Under the pieces are notes generated by a model. It was not told the origin of the DNA. It worked only from the letters and a program-made list of their open reading frames with translations, and searched no databases. Position numbers and translations under genes: made by a program. Shown piece by piece: positions 60,193-64,000 of a DNA stretch of 64,000 nucleotides. Position 1 is the stretch's first letter. Each line of letters begins with the position of its first letter. Origin of the DNA: Icerya purchasi (taxonomy: Eukaryota; Arthropoda; Insecta; Hemiptera; Monophlebidae); contig CM077115.1 in NCBI GenBank assembly GCA_039619475.1, positions 419,066,557-419,130,556 on the forward strand. Direction: 5' to 3'.

Positions 60193-60301
60193 AAATCAAG
60201 TACTGATTATTATTGTTTAATAATATTATATACAGTAAAACATATTTTTCACCCGGGTAACGCCGAGTATTTTAGATAGTATATGTGTACGTAATATACA
60301 C

Positions 60302-60311
<10 letters not shown>

Positions 60312-60342
<31 letters not shown>
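60312..60342. repeat. (TA)n microsatellite
   Basis: A TA tract with ACATACATAC before it and TATACACAAAC after it. Confidence 0.9.
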
Positions 60343-60349
<7 letters not shown>

Positions 60350-60599
60350 CACAAACATATAGATATATATAAAGCTGTCTTTTGATGGGTAACGTGAAAG
60401 AAGAATCTAACTTAATGTTAGTTGAAATAAATGTGCGAGCATGAATTTACGGTGATTGATGGGTTGCTAACAGGTTTCTTCTATAGTACAGACAGGATAT
60501 TTAAGTTGGTATTTATTGAGCGAGATGACACATCAGTTGCAAGTAGCTATTTCATTTGAATTTAGTGAGAGTGAGAACGCGTTGAACTTATTCATTAGA

Positions 60600-62450
60600 A
60601 CGACTTTAAATGTTTGAACTAAAAACTGGCTCTGGGCTGATCCGTTCTCCGAGGCGCCGAGCCGGCTTAGTTCTATTTCGGATAATTATCTTTTAAAGCG
60701 GCCATTCTTCTTCGGTAAAGTTGGAACTTTTTTAAAGTCGACTACACACAGTCTATCTGCACGAGACATCGTACGAATTCCCAAAATGAACTATTTTCGT
60801 TTTACCTCAAGAAAACAACAAACAGCGGAACGCCGCGTGCAGCATTAACAGAACGTGACACGCCACTCGGGCTTTATATTTTAGTCCCGAGATGAAGGTA
60901 AATTAGCGAAGTCGACTCTTTAAGCCGGCCGACAGCGGGGCCAGATCACCTGGAGGACCGGTCGTCTCCGCGTCTCTTTATCCGGGGTCGTCGGAAGTGT
61001 GTCTGTCTGCGTGCAGTCGTAGCGAGTCGAGCGGGGGAACGAAATGATAAAAAATGAGAAAAATTTCTGTTAACTTATCAGTAGATGAGTGTTTGCGGAG
61101 GTCGGGCGGGGGGCGACAAAGTTAACTTCTCCGCGAGTGTCCCAAGAGATGAAATTCCAAGTCTTACCCGCGTCCAGCTCTTCGTCCGTCATCGTCGACA
61201 CTCGAAGCTGCGCCGGGTAAAGGAGACGGCGAACAGCGGCCCGGCAATGGGAGCGAGCAGATCGAACGCCACGTCATCAAGAATGGCGCTATTGCCAGGC
61301 CGGCGATTCTCTGGAGACGGCAATCCATTTTAACAAACTTTTCTTACGGCAGAGCGCGCGCGAGCAGCAGCTCGGCGCACAGTCTTCTTGCGAGCGAGCG
61401 AGTTCCCAAAGGATTTCGCATTCGCAGTAGAGCGATCCTGCATGTCTTCATCTTATTCCCAAATGGTGGAAAACCGACGAGCCGCCGAGCCTCTATCTTC
61501 GTCAATGATGACGTCACGTACTCTCTTAAGATTTCTCCAGTCAACTTCAGAACTCTAAGCCCCCTGCTCTCTATCCTACTTCTTTTAGCCGCCCGCCGAC
61601 GGCGCTCCTCTCTTCTCCTCTTTCTACTATACGCGTTCGCCTTATTTTCTTTTTGTTTCTTCCTAACCCCGTCTTCGGCCTTTCGCCAGAAGTACAGTTC
61701 CCCTCCCGTCGTTGTGTCCTCGTCCGACTGCGCGGAAATTTTTTTCACCTCGCGCGCCAGGTATTACGGTAAAAGCATTCTTTCGCTATCTAGACGGAAA
61801 TCTTCTTTCCTACGTAGATTTCCCCGGCATCCGCTGTCCCTTCCCTACCGCCGTCATCGTCAGTCGAAGAATTCCTTACTTTACTTTTATTTATTTTCGG
61901 CGGCGAAATTTCACCTTCCGCCGTATTCCGATGATGTATCAACAGTTGGTAATTTTATTCCATTTACACGCTCTATTTCCTCCATCCCCTTTCGCTTTCC
62001 TTTATAACGCTATCGAGAAAATTCCCATTCTCGCATTCCGACCGCGATATCTTCTCCCGCCGAACATCACTCCGAACACTAATCACTCTGAATACGTGTC
62101 GCACAGCGCACTTTTAATCGCTGCCCGCTTTCCTTCTGGCCCATCGGACACACCATCCTCAACGTTCTTTTTGCACACGTTAAACCCTTCTTTCCTGTAA
62201 TGCTGTGCGCAGACTACTTTTTCCCGAACTGACGCCGTTTAAATATTTTTCCTCGGACATAAGTCTAACACGGTGCTGGCGGCTATGGTGTTCTGCTAGT
62301 ACACACATTTACAGTTGTTTTTCATACTCGCTGTTCGCTGTTGAATATTTTCTTCCAGCGAAAAAATTCGCATCCCATTCACTCTTTTATTTTTCCTCCT
62401 CCTATGCTCGCACGATAGTGTGGTGGTTTAAAGGCGCTGCTGGGCTATCA
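60600..62450. other. GC-rich, CpG-rich island
   Basis: The most GC-rich block after exon 1. It contains a perfect TGACGTCA (CREB/ATF site) at 61509-61516, CGAGCGAGCGAG at about 61391, and a long pyrimidine-rich run on the plus strand (61690-62200) that keeps two frames open. No domain, splice pair or start context convinces me of coding. It may be an alternative promoter or enhancer of the same gene, or the leader of another gene. Confidence 0.35.
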
Positions 62451-62552
62451 AATCAGAAATATAATTTTAAGAGTTGTGTGTTTCGTAACTCAACCGTCTT
62501 AATGGTGTATGCATCCAGTATCTGAAATCGAATATTGGTTCCTCCAGAGAAA

Positions 62553-62703
<151 letters not shown>

Positions 62704-64000
62704 GACGGATACGAATTACGAATAAGAAAGAAACTGGTCTCCCTACATTCGTCAATATCGTTAGTTGGTACATTGTGAACCTTAATTTTGTAATTCCCGC
62801 CCGCCTTTCCACGCGTATGCAGTTTACATTAATTTCTTCCCAAAATGATAGTTTGCAACAGTTTTTACAGGCTGCACTGTATGACCCCCTCTTTTCGCTT
62901 TTTTACATTTAAACAACTTAAACCGGCTTCGACATATCCTTGTCCAATGCTTCGATAGAACCTCTAGGCGTACCATTTTGCTTTTAATGTCAAAGTCTCA
63001 CAAACTATTGTAGTACCGAACTTGAACTTTAATTTATAATTAATTTCATGATTAATCCGACCGATGACTTATTTTTCCAGTTATTACATTGAGGGTTTAT
63101 TTTCCGTTACTGTTGTTTTGTATTTTAGCATTTCTATGTATTTATTTTAAACTTCAGTTGATCATATTCAATACTGAGTTTAACTGAAACAACCAAGTTT
63201 TGCTTCCAATCTTAATACTTCTTTTTTCATTTTCCTAAGACAAATCTGTTCAAAGTACATACACACACGCACACACACATGTATATATATTTTTTACTGT
63301 TGACATTCAGCAGATTGACTGTATTAGAACCCCATCCTATCATGTTCAAAACTGTTCTTGCAACCACTTTCCTTCGGTATTATTGGGAATCCCGTTGTAA
63401 CCACTACCTTTCGCATGCCGCAGAAACATACGCAGTGCAGTCGGTGCTTTTAACTTTAGTCGATCTTGCTGTTTATCACCGGACTTTATCATTTCTTCTA
63501 GATTCGATATTCGTGTACAATGTCCTTAGCTTGTTACGTCTGTAACAAGCAAGTACCGATCTTTTATATCCATGCTCCAACAGTTCCAGCATGAACACAT
63601 ATCGAACTGGCGATCATCACTCTGAAATACGTTGATCGAAATATCCTTTCCTGATTAAAAAATTAAAGCTATCTGTTGACTCCGAATCTAACGGCGAATA
63701 AATAGTAGCGAAAGATCAGTGTCAAAAAAATAAAATTGCAATAGTTATTTTAAACATTTTTTCTTTTTCGTATTCCCCCATAAATAACCAAATGTTTACT
63801 TCTTTTTAAATACGACTGAGTGTTTTTGAGGGAAAAAAAATACCGAATTTTTCCCAAAACCAAATGCTTCAACCAAAAGGCGGCTTCAACGAATTTCTTA
63901 AAGGGCATCATTTCTTCAAGTAGCCACTATTACGATGGCGTCGTTGCTGACAAATCGGACGATATAGTTCCATGGTCAACAATTAAATTTATTCATACCG
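62704..64000. other. No gene seen
   Basis: A+T-rich. It has a short (CA)n at 63259-63280 and GTCGTTGCTGACAAATCGGA near 63940, which resembles the SINE tail motif in the plus orientation. Confidence 0.4.

Noticed and set aside
61712..62200. Two long overlapping plus-strand frames (162 and 97 codons)
   Set aside because: The region is pyrimidine-rich, which removes stops in several frames at once. The peptides show no domain.

Overview
The window looks like a piece of a large, A+T-rich arthropod (most likely insect) nuclear genome, seen from inside one very long gene. There are no operons and no dense coding. I see splice signals, long A/T tracts, (TA)n microsatellites and many decayed transposable elements of kinds common in insects: non-LTR retrotransposons with and without RNase H, an LTR element, tRNA-derived SINEs, and hAT-, Kolobok- and TTAA-type DNA elements. 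The species cannot be named from the sequence.

The only host gene part I can support is a first coding exon at 3054-3093 (+). It encodes MSRRKQAKP and four more residues and is cut by a strong GTAAGT donor. This is the N-terminal NuRD-binding motif shared by the ZNF423/521 (Oaz), SALL, FOG and BCL11 zinc-finger regulators. The exon length (13 codons, then a phase-1 intron) and a following intron of at least 60.9 kb fit the ZNF423/521 layout best. No later exon or zinc finger is visible, so almost everything to the right is read as intron 1. A relatively GC-rich block (about 2440-3053) upstream is the likely promoter and 5' UTR. Further GC-richer islands at about 20.45-21.7, 38.5-39.8, 50.4-51.9 and 60.6-62.4 kb are candidates for intronic regulatory DNA or alternative first exons.

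Layout: 1-1556, Jockey-like LINE (-); 1.77-1.98, foldback element and (TA)n; 2.4-3.1, promoter and exon 1; 4.4-8.4, two copies of a giant foldback family plus two SINEs; 9.06-9.95, hAT-type element; 11.08-11.49, MITE; 14.16-14.58, LINE 3' end; 16.3-16.9, minisatellite-bearing element and (TA)n; 18.9 and 31.5, two copies of an unnamed repeat; 21.9-25.1, three LINE remnants; 29.7-30.2, RTE-like LINE; 33.0-38.3, a gag-only LTR element; 42.9-43.05, SINE; 47.6-48.3, RNase H LINE; 48.68-49.81, TTAA element; 52.95-55.89, a third foldback copy carrying two nested insertions; 60.0-60.2, short palindromic retroelement; 62.55-62.70, compound (TA)n.

The most unusual signal is a pair of short insertions (53673-53935 and 60019-60192). 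Each has a 12-14 bp target-site duplication, is built on an inverted repeat, and carries a CUGAUGA...GAAA-like core that could be a minimal hammerhead ribozyme of the Penelope/retrozyme type. The first contains a perfect 100-bp palindrome. The LTR element is also odd: its outer LTR end carries four tandem copies of a U5-end plus primer-binding-site module, and its two LTRs are almost identical over 369 bp but strongly diverged over the rest.
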